Assembly (NCBI RefSeq): GCF_022601685.1
Contig: NZ_JAKUML010000013.1
Span: 16,857-80,856, forward strand
DNA length: 64,000 nt
Reading direction: 5' to 3'
From: Acinetobacter sedimenti
GTDB lineage: Bacteria > Pseudomonadota > Gammaproteobacteria > Pseudomonadales > Moraxellaceae
A program made the position numbers and the translations under genes. The stretch's first letter is position 1. Each line of letters begins with the position of its first letter. Below are positions 45,607 through 55,300 of the stretch, piece by piece. The notes beneath the pieces are model-generated. The model worked only from the letters and a program-made list of their open reading frames with translations. It was not told where the DNA came from and ran no database searches.

Positions 45607-46185
45607 ATGCGTGATCACACCCATAAAATAAATGCGAAAACAATGAATGCGAAAACAGTGCAAAAATTCATCGGACAATGGGCTGAAGACTACGCATTAG
45701 AGTATTTGCAAACTCAAAACTTGCAATTGATACAGCGGAATTTTTATAGTCGTTATGGTGAGATTGATTTGATCATGCAAGATGGAAACTGTCTGTGTTT
45801 TATCGAAGTGCGGGCGAGAGCAGAAACAAGTTGGACATCTGCTGAGGAAAGTGTCGATCTCCGCAAACAGGAGAAAACGATTCAGACGGCTCAGTGCTTC
45901 TTGCAAAAATATGCAGAATTTGAACACGTAGACTGTCGTTTTGATGTGTTCGCATTGCGTTATCCCGAATCTGTCATTGAAAAAATACGACGACAGGCGA
46001 ATATTCAAAATGATCATGCTGATGACAAAAAGTTACTGCAATCCGATGTGCAATTGGCTAGATTAGACAAGGAATCTAAGCAAATCATTATGGCTAAAAA
46101 TGCAGTCATTGACACAACAATCGATCATGAGATGAATGTCGAAAATGTGCAAGTAAATTGGATTCAACAGGCATATTTAAGTTAG
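45607..46185 (+). CDS. yraN: YraN / UPF0102 family endonuclease-fold protein, enlarged
   Basis: YraN proteins have a PD-(D/E)XK nuclease fold and unknown substrate. The core is present: GQWAEDYALEYLQTQNLQLI, NFYSRYGEIDLIMQDGNCLC with the catalytic Asp, and FIEVRARAETSW with the ExR pair. The usual protein is 115-130 residues; this one has 192. A stretch of about 55 residues (from RRQANIQND to DHEMNVENV) is inserted before the C-terminal VNWIQQAYLS. The start may be ATG 45607 or 45643; neither has a clear ribosome-binding site. Confidence 0.88.
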   Translation: MRDHTHKINAKTMNAKTVQKFIGQWAEDYALEYLQTQNLQLIQRNFYSRYGEIDLIMQDGNCLCFIEVRARAETSWTSAEESVDLRKQEKTIQTAQCFLQKYAEFEHVDCRFDVFALRYPESVIEKIRRQANIQNDHADDKKLLQSDVQLARLDKESKQIIMAKNAVIDTTIDHEMNVENVQVNWIQQAYLS

Positions 46186-46284
46186 TATGTTTTAAAATAT
46201 ATTTTGATTTATCAGTCGTTTTTTTGGCTGTAAATTCTACAGTTATACATTGTGTTGTAAGAATAGTACGCGAAGGAGTTTTCG

Positions 46285-47046
46285 GTGAAAGTAATAACCA
46301 TTTTGGCTTTAACAGTAGCGATGGGACTAGGCAGTGGATGTGCGTCATTTATCGCAAGTAATACTTCGGACACGGTCGGTACTTTGTCTGGTGAGCGAAG
46401 TATTGGTCAAGTGGTGATTGATAAGTCGATTGAACGCACAGCGAAGATCAACATGTACAAGCTTGATCCACGCTTTAAACAATCTCGTGTCAATATCAAT
46501 AGCTTTCACAGTAGTGTACTGTTAACTGGTCAAGTGCCTGATGCGCATTTGAAACAATTGGCAGAAGACAATCTCAAAGCGATGAGCGATGTCAAAACGA
46601 TTCATAATTTCATCACTGTGGGCAACCAAGCAAGCTATAGCACGATTATGCAAGATTTAGCTGTTACGGCAAATACCAAAGGTTTGATTGTTCGTGCACC
46701 TGTGATCAGTGATAGTAAAGTTTTGGTTCATACCGAAGATGCGGTGCTCTATGTCATGGGACGTTTGAATCAATCAGAATCTGCCGATTTGCAACAAGTC
46801 CTACAGAATGTAGGTAATGTCACCAAGATCGTGACACTCATTGATCCGCTTGAGTTGACTGCGAATCAGCAAAGTTTAAGTTCTTCGAATAGCTATGGCA
46901 GTAATGGCGCAACTACAAATGGTGTTCAGGCTGTCGGTGTTGGTCTTGGTGCAGCAACAATGCCTTTGGCAGAAGATCCAACGCCAGTAGCGATAGACCC
47001 AAATGAAGCGGAGCCAACCACGCAACCTGTGGGCACAGAGCCTTAA
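46285..47046 (+). CDS. dolP: DolP (YraP)-like BON-domain lipoprotein
   Basis: DolP is an outer-membrane lipoprotein with two BON domains that helps keep the envelope intact. The 253-residue product begins with GTG 46285, with GAAGGAG upstream, and has a lipobox (LGSGC). The two BON domains are at about residues 45-115 (VNINSFHSSVLLTGQVPDA) and 125-190 (VLVHTEDAVLYVMGRLNQ). A Ser/Asn/Pro-rich C-terminal tail of about 60 residues is longer than in E. coli. The locus order rsmI-lpoA-yraN-dolP supports orthology. The esterase gene starts 4 bases after its stop. Confidence 0.88.
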   Translation: MKVITILALTVAMGLGSGCASFIASNTSDTVGTLSGERSIGQVVIDKSIERTAKINMYKLDPRFKQSRVNINSFHSSVLLTGQVPDAHLKQLAEDNLKAMSDVKTIHNFITVGNQASYSTIMQDLAVTANTKGLIVRAPVISDSKVLVHTEDAVLYVMGRLNQSESADLQQVLQNVGNVTKIVTLIDPLELTANQQSLSSSNSYGSNGATTNGVQAVGVGLGAATMPLAEDPTPVAIDPNEAEPTTQPVGTEP

Positions 47047-47049
47047 GTT

Positions 47050-47934
47050 GTGTTAAAGCGATTAAAATCACTCAGGATTAAAGAGTTCACGTTAAAAGAG
47101 CTAGTTACATTGCAATGGCTACCAAAATGGCGTTGGTATGACCTGCCGAACTATGTGCTGAATCAGCTCACAGTCGGGGATCATGCGATCTGTCACGAGG
47201 ATTTGTCTTATGCAGAGTCAGCACGACAAAGGTTAGACTTGTATGTGCCACATCAGCCGAGAGCTGATCGTGCCGTGATCTTATTTGTGCATGGCGGCTC
47301 ATGGCAACATGGTAACAAACAAGATTATCGCTTTCTTGCACAAAGCTTGGCGCAGTCAGGCTTTTTTGTAGCCTGCATGAATTATCGACTTGCGCCTGAG
47401 CATATTTATCCTGATTTTGTGGAAGATACGATCCTCGCAACGAATTGGTTGTTAGACCATTCTCAGTCGGCAGAATATAGCTATAACGCAGATAAGCTGA
47501 TTTTGATGGGGCATTCGGCGGGTGCATTTAATATTTCAGCTGCGCTATATCATCCTGATCTTCACGTGAAAATTGAGCGAGAAGATGTGATTCATGCGCT
47601 TATCGGTATAGCAGGTCCATATAGCTTTGAGCATCGTGGTGATCCGATTGCACAGTTTGCCTTACCGCAAGATATTGCACCTGAGCAATTGATGCCGAAT
47701 TATTTTGTTCAGCCAAATCAGATTAAACACTTATTGATTGTTGCAGGGAATGATACCCTCGTTGAGGATAGTAATACTGAAAAAATGGCTCAAAGCCTGA
47801 AAAATATTGGCAATCACGTCAAAGTTAAGCGAATAGCTCGGACACGCCATGTCAATGTCATTGCAACTTTGGCTGAGAAGTTTTCACGATTTTTCCCAAC
47901 TAAACAGCTTATTCTTGATTTTATTGAAGATTAA
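47050..47934 (+). CDS. Alpha/beta-hydrolase, HSL/BD-FAE-like esterase
   Basis: The 294-residue protein has the oxyanion motif LFVHGGSWQHG, the nucleophile elbow LMGHSAGAFN with catalytic Ser, and C-terminal VAGNDTLVED and RTRHVNVIA carrying Asp and His. There is no signal peptide. The start is GTG 47050, 4 bases after the dolP stop, so the two are probably co-translated. The natural ester substrate is unknown. It converges on nudC with only 13 bases between. Confidence 0.85.
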   Translation: MLKRLKSLRIKEFTLKELVTLQWLPKWRWYDLPNYVLNQLTVGDHAICHEDLSYAESARQRLDLYVPHQPRADRAVILFVHGGSWQHGNKQDYRFLAQSLAQSGFFVACMNYRLAPEHIYPDFVEDTILATNWLLDHSQSAEYSYNADKLILMGHSAGAFNISAALYHPDLHVKIEREDVIHALIGIAGPYSFEHRGDPIAQFALPQDIAPEQLMPNYFVQPNQIKHLLIVAGNDTLVEDSNTEKMAQSLKNIGNHVKVKRIARTRHVNVIATLAEKFSRFFPTKQLILDFIED

Positions 47935-47947
47935 AGCATTGAATTTG

Positions 47948-48700
47948 TTACGATTCAGATTGGATTTTAGTGATAGTATCCATGATCATTTGATGTGCAA
48001 TACTTCCTTGAATTGGAATCACTGGTAAAGCATCTATCGCAAAGAATCCCGCATCGGCGATTTCATCTTCTTGTAAATTGAGTTCGCCACTTTCATATTC
48101 AGCGGAAAATGCGATCATTAAATTGGATGGAAATGGCCACGGTTGGCTTGATAAGTATTGAATATTCTTTAATCGGATGCCAATTTCTTCCAAAGTCTCT
48201 CTCGCCACAGCGTGTTCAAGCGTCTCGCCAACTTCAACAAAGCCTGCAATCAGACCATACATGTCATTTTTTGCATGAACTGACTTCGCCAATAAAATCT
48301 CATCACCACGACGAATGATCGTAATAATACACGGTTGAACCCGAGGATATTGATAGTAATGACAACTTTGACAAACCATTGCCAATTGGGTGTCATGAGG
48401 CTGTGTTGCGGAACCGCAACGACTACAATAGCGGTGATTGTTACGCCATTCTAGCAGCTGTTTTGCACGAGAAGCTTGTTCAAATTCGGTCTTTGACCAT
48501 CGCATGATCAGTTCACGTATCGGTACAAGATGAAAGCCATCTGGAATATCTGTTGCTTGAGAGATATTTCTGACGATGACTTGATTGGCGATATGGTCGA
48601 GGAACAGTTCATTTTGAGTTGCTTCAAGTGTTGGCAACTCAAAATGATCGTTAACGACTAATTGCTGATCGCAAAATAAATAAGCGGGTTGACTTGTCAT
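47948..48700 (-). CDS. nudC: NAD+ diphosphatase NudC (mRNA decapping Nudix enzyme)
   Basis: NudC hydrolyses NAD(H) and removes NAD caps from RNA. The 250-residue protein has the NUDIX-like N-terminal domain, a four-cysteine zinc ribbon (CSRCGSATQ and CQSCHYYQYPRV), and the Nudix box GFVEVGETLEHAVARETLEE. The family motif SQPWPFPSNLMIAF follows. AAGGA precedes the ATG. It starts 8 bases after the fimL-like stop, so both are in one transcript. Confidence 0.95.
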   Translation of the reverse strand: MTSQPAYLFCDQQLVVNDHFELPTLEATQNELFLDHIANQVIVRNISQATDIPDGFHLVPIRELIMRWSKTEFEQASRAKQLLEWRNNHRYCSRCGSATQPHDTQLAMVCQSCHYYQYPRVQPCIITIIRRGDEILLAKSVHAKNDMYGLIAGFVEVGETLEHAVARETLEEIGIRLKNIQYLSSQPWPFPSNLMIAFSAEYESGELNLQEDEIADAGFFAIDALPVIPIQGSIAHQMIMDTITKIQSES

Positions 48701-48708
48701 GGTGTTCC

Positions 48709-50358
48709 TTAAGCGACCGCTTGCTCAAGCGCCGTGATACTTTTTAAGCCAATTTGCATTGGGCGAGCGAGAATCGGTTGATTTTGTTGAAGCTGCTCAA
48801 AGTAATATTCTGCACTTGCGATTGACTGTGCAAGTAACTTCAGCTGAGCAGGATCTAAGCTCTTTTGTTGAGTCGTGATTTGATCGACTAATTGTCCAGC
48901 TTTTTGCAAGATTTTATGCCCATCATCTGACTCTAAGAATAACAAAGCACCAGACACTTCACGCAAGATATCAGCAACACCTGTGAGTTGCTCATTATCT
49001 TGAGTTTGTTGATATTGAACAATTTGCTCACTGACTTTTGTTAAAGAAATACGTGCTTCATCACATACAGCCATTTGCGCTTCTTCGATTTTATCGAGCG
49101 TGATTTGAGTATTATTGAATTTTAATTTTAAGCGAGCAGGGGTGTAATTACGCTCTAAGATTTGCAAAGAGTTGGTGGCGAATAACAAACTGCTCATGAC
49201 ATCATTGGCGTGTTTGTCACTGCTCAGATTTTCATTTGCTTCGATCTGATCTGCTTGACTACGAAGCTTTGCAGCAGAATCAGTGAGATTGATGACCTGG
49301 AAAATATTTACAGCTTCACGTAGGCTTGCAATGATTTCCTGACGCTCATTGTCTTGCTGAATATATTGTCCTGTTTCGATGCGATTGCTAATGCCTTTGA
49401 TTTGACCGTTCAATAGCTCAACCACTGTTTGAATGGTATCCAAATCAGGGCCATAAAGCTGACGACTGAGCACTTGCATCTGATCGTCACTCAACACTTC
49501 ATCATGTACATTGAGTTGTTCACGAAGCTGCTGTGCAAGCTGACTTTCTTGACTCATACAAAGCACAAGAATATCGGCATAATCCTGTTGAGTCGGGCTA
49601 AACTGCGCATCATTCAAGAAAGCATGGCTTTGCTGTTCGATCTGAACGAGGACACGCAATCGTGTTTCAGTCAAAATGATTTGATCTAAATCTCTAAGCG
49701 CAATATGAACTAAACGCCAATATTGCTCAGATGGTGTACCCGTTGCAATTGAAGATAAATAGTTACCGCACAATGATAAGGCTTGGAAGTCCAAATCTGT
49801 TTCTTGCATTTTTAATAGATTTAAAAGACTTAGCTTGTAAAGGCGTTGTACATATTTGCTTTTTGGTAAATCCGCAGGGGCATCTAAGGCAACATTTGGA
49901 TGGACCGTTTCTAAAAATGGTGTGAGGAAAACTCCTTCACGTGTCAAAGTTAGCTGTAGACTTGCTTCAAGTTTATTGATCGTTGGTAATAAAAACTGAG
50001 GCGCTAAAGTTTCACGAACACATAAGAAGTCCAAATAGCGTTTCGTCACGTTAGTGGCTTCACTTATCGCTTCTACACGTGCTTGATCAACTTGTCCTGC
50101 TTGAGTGTCTTCAATAATTTTTTTCATCACTTTTGCAGTGAGTTCGGTGAGTTGACCAAGCTGTGGTTGTTCGACTAAGCGTAGGACGTGTGCACACTGC
50201 TCAAGATTTGTGAGTGCATCGTCTAGTCCAAATGGTGCGCTACCATCTTCTAATAAAGCACTTACCCCGTTTTCAACATGTTTGATGCTTTGATCAATTT
50301 CCTTACGAACGATTAGCAAAGATGTCGGATCAAAATGTGATGAAGATTGAAATGACAT
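48709..50358 (-). CDS. fimL: FimL-like protein (ChpA N-terminal homologue)
   Basis: A 549-residue, mostly helical protein. Its opening (SLLIVRKEIDQSIKHVENGV, DALTNLEQCAHVLRLVEQPQL) and Hpt-like helical bundles resemble FimL of Pseudomonas, which is related to the N-terminal part of ChpA but has no phosphorylatable His. FimL supports type IV pilus twitching and cAMP signalling. I see no HxxKG motif, in line with that. There is no membrane segment. AAGG lies upstream of the ATG; nudC follows in the same operon. The family call rests on overall pattern and is moderately sure. Confidence 0.65.
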   Translation of the reverse strand: MSFQSSSHFDPTSLLIVRKEIDQSIKHVENGVSALLEDGSAPFGLDDALTNLEQCAHVLRLVEQPQLGQLTELTAKVMKKIIEDTQAGQVDQARVEAISEATNVTKRYLDFLCVRETLAPQFLLPTINKLEASLQLTLTREGVFLTPFLETVHPNVALDAPADLPKSKYVQRLYKLSLLNLLKMQETDLDFQALSLCGNYLSSIATGTPSEQYWRLVHIALRDLDQIILTETRLRVLVQIEQQSHAFLNDAQFSPTQQDYADILVLCMSQESQLAQQLREQLNVHDEVLSDDQMQVLSRQLYGPDLDTIQTVVELLNGQIKGISNRIETGQYIQQDNERQEIIASLREAVNIFQVINLTDSAAKLRSQADQIEANENLSSDKHANDVMSSLLFATNSLQILERNYTPARLKLKFNNTQITLDKIEEAQMAVCDEARISLTKVSEQIVQYQQTQDNEQLTGVADILREVSGALLFLESDDGHKILQKAGQLVDQITTQQKSLDPAQLKLLAQSIASAEYYFEQLQQNQPILARPMQIGLKSITALEQAVA

Positions 50359-50547
50359 AGGTTTAGACCTTTCCTTAGTTTGTGTGCTTCAGTTATATAC
50401 TGCAGTTTATATATTTCGTTTGACGACAATCGTTTTTAACAATTGATAACATACCATCGTCAAGCAGGGAGGAAAAGCATAAGCTGTGAAAAATCTAAGA
50501 ATAATCTTACTAAAAACACATCAGATGAGGTGCTTTTGAATACTCCA

Positions 50548-52020
50548 TCACGATTCGAGAAGTTGTGCCTCTGCGAAAGCAAATAAACTGTCTTTCTCAT
50601 TCTTTTCTTTAAAGGTATTTATCCAAGCTTGATGTGCTTCCAATTCACTTTCCGTTGGAAAAATGAGTGGAATATCGTGCTGGGAATTTTGATTGAGATG
50701 GCTATTTTGTGTGTTTGCTACTTTTTGCTGTTGTTGATCAAGGTGCAAGCTCACCTGGCCACCAGTCATCGCAAGATAAACATCTGCCAAAATCTCCGCA
50801 TCGAGCAATGCACCGTGGAAAGTACGGTCACGAGGCGGAATTTCATAACGCTTGACGAGAATGTCTAGGGAATTCTTTTGCCCAGGGTGTTTGCGTTTTG
50901 CAATGGCAAGTGTATCGGTCACTTTGCAGACAGCTGAAAGCTTTTTGTCTAAAGCACGTTCGAATTCTGCATCTAAGAAGTTTATATCGAAGCTTGCATT
51001 GTGCGCAACGATCTCTGCACCTTCGAGATAAGCGAACAGGGTGTCTGCGATTGCAGCAAATTTAGGTTTGTCTTTGAGGAACTCATCGCTGATACCGTGA
51101 ATATTTTCAGATTCGCCCACTGGTTTTTCAGGATTGATATAGATGTGAATCGAGCTACCAGTGAGCTTGCGGTTGATCATCTCAATTGCGCCAACTTCGA
51201 TGATACGGTCACTGTCTTGATAGTAAAAACCTGTGGTTTCCGTATCGAGTATGAGTAGTCGCTCACCAACTTGTGGATTGGTGGTTTCAGTGATTTTAAT
51301 ATGCACATTTTCTGTAATCTGAGCTTTGATCTCAGCTTTTGGCGTGCTAATTATACTTTCATCGGAAATTTCATCAATTACTTCTTCTACTTCTTCTAAA
51401 TGATCAGATTCTTCAGACAAATCAGCTTCTTCAGTTAAATCAGCTTCCTCTGTTGAGTCTGTCGCATCTAATCCAAAAGGATCATCGAGCAACCAATCGG
51501 ATTCAGTCACTTTTTTTTTATCATTACTTTTATCGCTTTGTGAACTAGGTGTTGATTGAAGAGAATCTACACCTTTGTTTGCCAGTTGATCGGCACGTTC
51601 ATTGCCTTCATGACCTGCATGACCTTTGATCCAATGCCAATCGATTTCACGCCCTTGTGTGACTTCATCGAGTGTTTGCCAAAGGTCAGGATTTTTCACA
51701 TCCTTCCAATTTTTCGCTTTCCAACCTGTGATCCACTCGGTGATGCCACGTTTGACATAGTTGGAATCGGTATAGATAGTCAGCTGTGCAGAGCGAGGAC
51801 AAGCTCGAATGCCTTCGATCGCTGCGGTGAGCTCCATGCGGTTGTTTGTGGTATCTTCTGCACCACCAAATAGCTCTTTTTTGCCTTGCTCTGGGTCAAT
51901 GATGTATGCACCCCAACCACCCTTCCCGGGATTGCCTTTGCATGCACCATCAACATAAAGTGTATATTGTTTATGCAAGGTTGAAGAGGGAGTAGAAGCG
52001 TTTGTAGAAGAATTGACCAT
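50548..52020 (-). CDS. dnaQ: Fused RNase HI and DNA polymerase III epsilon subunit
   Basis: One frame carries two enzymes. Residues about 10-150 are RNase HI (LYVDGACKGNPGKGGWGAY, NNRMELTAAIEGI, IYTDSNYVKRGITEWI, GHAGHEGNERADQLAN). After an acidic linker of about 100 residues (with repeated TEEADL units) comes the DnaQ exonuclease (LLILDTETTGF, HGISDEFL, HNASFDINFLD, HGALLDAEILADVYLAMTGG). The GGQVSLHL segment looks like a beta-clamp-binding motif. In E. coli rnhA and dnaQ are separate, divergent neighbours. I chose ATG 52020; a TTG lies at 52029. Confidence 0.95.
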   Translation of the reverse strand: MVNSSTNASTPSSTLHKQYTLYVDGACKGNPGKGGWGAYIIDPEQGKKELFGGAEDTTNNRMELTAAIEGIRACPRSAQLTIYTDSNYVKRGITEWITGWKAKNWKDVKNPDLWQTLDEVTQGREIDWHWIKGHAGHEGNERADQLANKGVDSLQSTPSSQSDKSNDKKKVTESDWLLDDPFGLDATDSTEEADLTEEADLSEESDHLEEVEEVIDEISDESIISTPKAEIKAQITENVHIKITETTNPQVGERLLILDTETTGFYYQDSDRIIEVGAIEMINRKLTGSSIHIYINPEKPVGESENIHGISDEFLKDKPKFAAIADTLFAYLEGAEIVAHNASFDINFLDAEFERALDKKLSAVCKVTDTLAIAKRKHPGQKNSLDILVKRYEIPPRDRTFHGALLDAEILADVYLAMTGGQVSLHLDQQQQKVANTQNSHLNQNSQHDIPLIFPTESELEAHQAWINTFKEKNEKDSLFAFAEAQLLES

Positions 52021-52398
52021 ACGAACCAAAATAAGCGTGAGTGCGATATAAAGAATTGGCTTAAATCATGCTATGTTCGAGCTAAAAGTGCAAGCCACAT
52101 TGTTGTATCCTGTGGTGTAAGCGCGTGCGCAATGTGCAGACGCTTGCAGAATATGGATTAAATTTCTTGTAACATTTGCGATCTATGCGTTACATAAAAG
52201 GGCATTGTAATCAGTTGAGGGTTTACTACAATGCTGTGTTTAACCTTTTGGACTTTAGTCTAAAGAAATTTGTTTTTTAGTGTTTTTTGACACATGAAAA
52301 CCGTGTTAAGTGTAAGTCATAAATAGAGTTTTGTTTTATCACACTAGAATAGTGAATCTAGTAATAAACATTTCACCATTAATATTTTGGATTGTTTT
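52021..52398. other. Intergenic stretch between divergent dnaQ fusion and mltD
   Basis: About 380 bases upstream of two divergent genes. The left part holds the bulged hairpin at 52090-52147; the rest is AT-rich with no clear gene, consistent with two promoters and leaders. Confidence 0.5.
52090..52147. other. Bulged inverted repeat in the dnaQ-mltD gap
   Basis: GCAAGC plus CACATTG (52090-52102) pair exactly with CAATGTG (52130-52136) and GCTTGC (52142-52147), leaving a five-base CAGAC bulge. A GCGC-GT-GCGC inner hairpin lies at 52121-52130. It could be a leader structure for dnaQ or an operator. Confidence 0.5.
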
Positions 52399-55300
52399 AT
52401 GTTGAATGCCACCCCGATGATTTGGTCTACCACTATTAGCCGTTCTTTTCGATTATCAATCATTGCGACTGCTATCGCTTCATTGGGTGCATTAACTGCA
52501 TGTAGCTCTACACCTCAAAAGGCGTCTGTGAGCAAAACAACCACAAATGTTGCTGATGATGAGTTGCTTGATACTGACAGTTTTGATTCCTTAGAAAATT
52601 TGTTGTACGCAACAGATATGCGTGCTGTGGAAGGCGATAGATTGCTGATTCTGCGTCATGGTGATGTATGGAAGCGCATGACCGTTGGCTTCAAAATGAA
52701 TCTCAATCTTTACAATCCACGGATTGAAGCCCAGCGTGGTTGGTTTATTACTCGTCAGCCGTATTTGGATCGGTTGAGTGCACGTGCCAGTCGCTATATT
52801 TATTACACAGTCAAAGAAGCTGAGCGTCGTGGTATCCCAACTGAACTTGCGCTATTACCTGTGATTGAGAGCTCATACGATCCAGCTGCGACTAGTAGCG
52901 CAGCAGCGGCAGGGATGTGGCAGTTTATTCCAAGTACAGGCAAGATCTATGGTCTGCGTCAGACAGATTTGTACGATGGACGTCGTGATGTGGTGGAGTC
53001 TACTCGTGCTGCCTATGAATATCTCAGTAGTTTATACAATCAATTCGGTTCATGGGAACTTGCCTTAGCCGCCTATAATGGTGGTCCGGGACGAGTGCAA
53101 CAGGCGATCAATCGTAACAAGGCTGCTGGTCTAGCTACCGATTTTTGGTCATTAAAACTACCAACTGAAACCATGAACTATGTGCCTCGTTTCTTAGCTG
53201 TTGCACAAATCATCAAAAATCCACATCAATATGGCGTGTCATTGCCACCGATCGCCAATCGACCACACTTTCGTGAAGTCACGATTCCCGGTGCGATTGA
53301 CTTAAATGAATTGTCTAGCATCTCAGGAGTCAGTCGTGGTGAGCTTTATGCACTGAATCCGGGACACCGTGGCAACTATACCGATCCATTTGCGCCAAAT
53401 CGAATTCTCATTCCAAATGAAGTGAGTGCAAGTGTCGATACCAAAATTGCCAAAATGAAAACGGTATCAGGCTCAGGTGGTTTGTGGGCGGGTGGTAGTG
53501 CGCCATTACCAACACTGAAAAGTGCCAACACACCGTCATTACAATCTTCTGTATTGGTGACACGTAGTCCAAGCGAACTACCAAACTCAAGTGCGATTGC
53601 TAAGCAACAAACAAGCACGCAAAAGGCAACGACAGCAACCACACAAGCTACAACAAATAATTCTGCAATAAAAATCACGACTTCAAGCAGTGCAACAGCA
53701 CAAAACACCACAGTTGCAACAGCCCCTAAGTTTGAAAAACAATCTACACCAAAAGGTTCGAATGCTTTAGCAAGTTTTGCATCCGATGCCTATGTGCCAA
53801 GCGCACCACGACTACCTGTGTCGATCACTCCGAGCACAGCAGTGAAGCAAATCAATCTCGAACCACCAATCTCAGAAGTTGAAAAACAAGCGATTGTTGC
53901 TGAGCAAGCAGAGCAGACGGCGAAGACCACTGCTCAGACTGCAATGCAGGTTGAAAAAATAGCAGAGCAACAACCAAGTGAAGCGGTAAAACAACAAACT
54001 GAGGTTGAGAAGCAAAAAGTCATCGCAGAGCTTGAGAAAATTGCACCGAAAGGTACAGAGATCGTTGATCCATTAGATGGTAAGATTCGCCTCACTGCGA
54101 TCCAAAGTAGTCAATCTATCGCAGAGCAAACAGGTCAAGATGTTGAGATCAATTACGCCATTCCAAAAGCGGTGGCTGAGGCAGAGCTTGCGGCAAAAAG
54201 CAAAGATGCTGAGCTGAACCGAGCAAAACCAATCGTAGAAACCAAAAACGAAGTGGTCGTAGTCGCACCAAAGGGTAAACGTGAGATTTACTCTGTGAAA
54301 TCTGGCGATACATTAGCTATAATTGCGACGCGTTTTGGTGTGAATTGGCGTGATATTGCAGAGTGGAATCAAATCAGCGCAGAGCGCCCACTGTATGTCG
54401 GTACGAAGCTATATCTCTATGATGTAAAACCGCCTGTTGAAAAGGTTGAGCAAGCAAAAGCGCCTGAGCGTTATACTGTCCGCGCAGGAGATAGTTTGAC
54501 CAATTTGGCAAACCAGTATCAGCTCAATCTACGTGATGTGGCTGCATGGAATGATTTAACACCGACCAGTTATTTACGTATCGGTCAGCGTATTACCTTA
54601 GTAGAACCAAAAGACTTTAAAGCAAAAAATCAGCAAGACAATTCTCGAAAAGACAGTGCGCAAAAAGGCGATACTCAAAAAGAGAACAGTAAAAACGCTG
54701 AAATAAAAACAGTAGAATATCGTGTCAAACGTGGCGAATATCTCAAGCAGATTGCAGATCGTTATAAGATGAGCACGACTGAGTTGGCAGCGCTGAATCC
54801 TGATTTGAATGCAAGTAGTGGGTTGTTGGTTGGTCAGCGTATTCGTGTGCCTGCGAATCAAAAAGTTGAGCAATCAACATCAAATACGTCTCAAAGCGAA
54901 ACGGCAAAAGACGCTCAAAACCAAACTAACAGTTCAGCCCAAACTACTAGTTATACCGTGGTTGCAGGGGATTATCTAAGTAATGTCGCAACGAAGCATA
55001 AAATCAGTTTGGCGGAATTGGCGAAATTAAATAACTTAAAAACTAATAGTCAAATCTATGTTGGTCAGAAGCTACAAGTCCCAGTTATTGAAGAAGCTGT
55101 AAAACCTGCACCAACAAGCTCCAAACGACCGAGCACTTACCAAGTGCAAAGCGGCGATACACTGATCGCTGTAGCGGATAAGTTTGACTTGTATGTTAAA
55201 GATTTGGCGCAGATGAATGATATTGCCACTAATGCTATGTTACGCCGTGGGCAAGTATTAAAGCTACAAGCCGATGCAGATGCTTCAAATTCAGCTTCTG

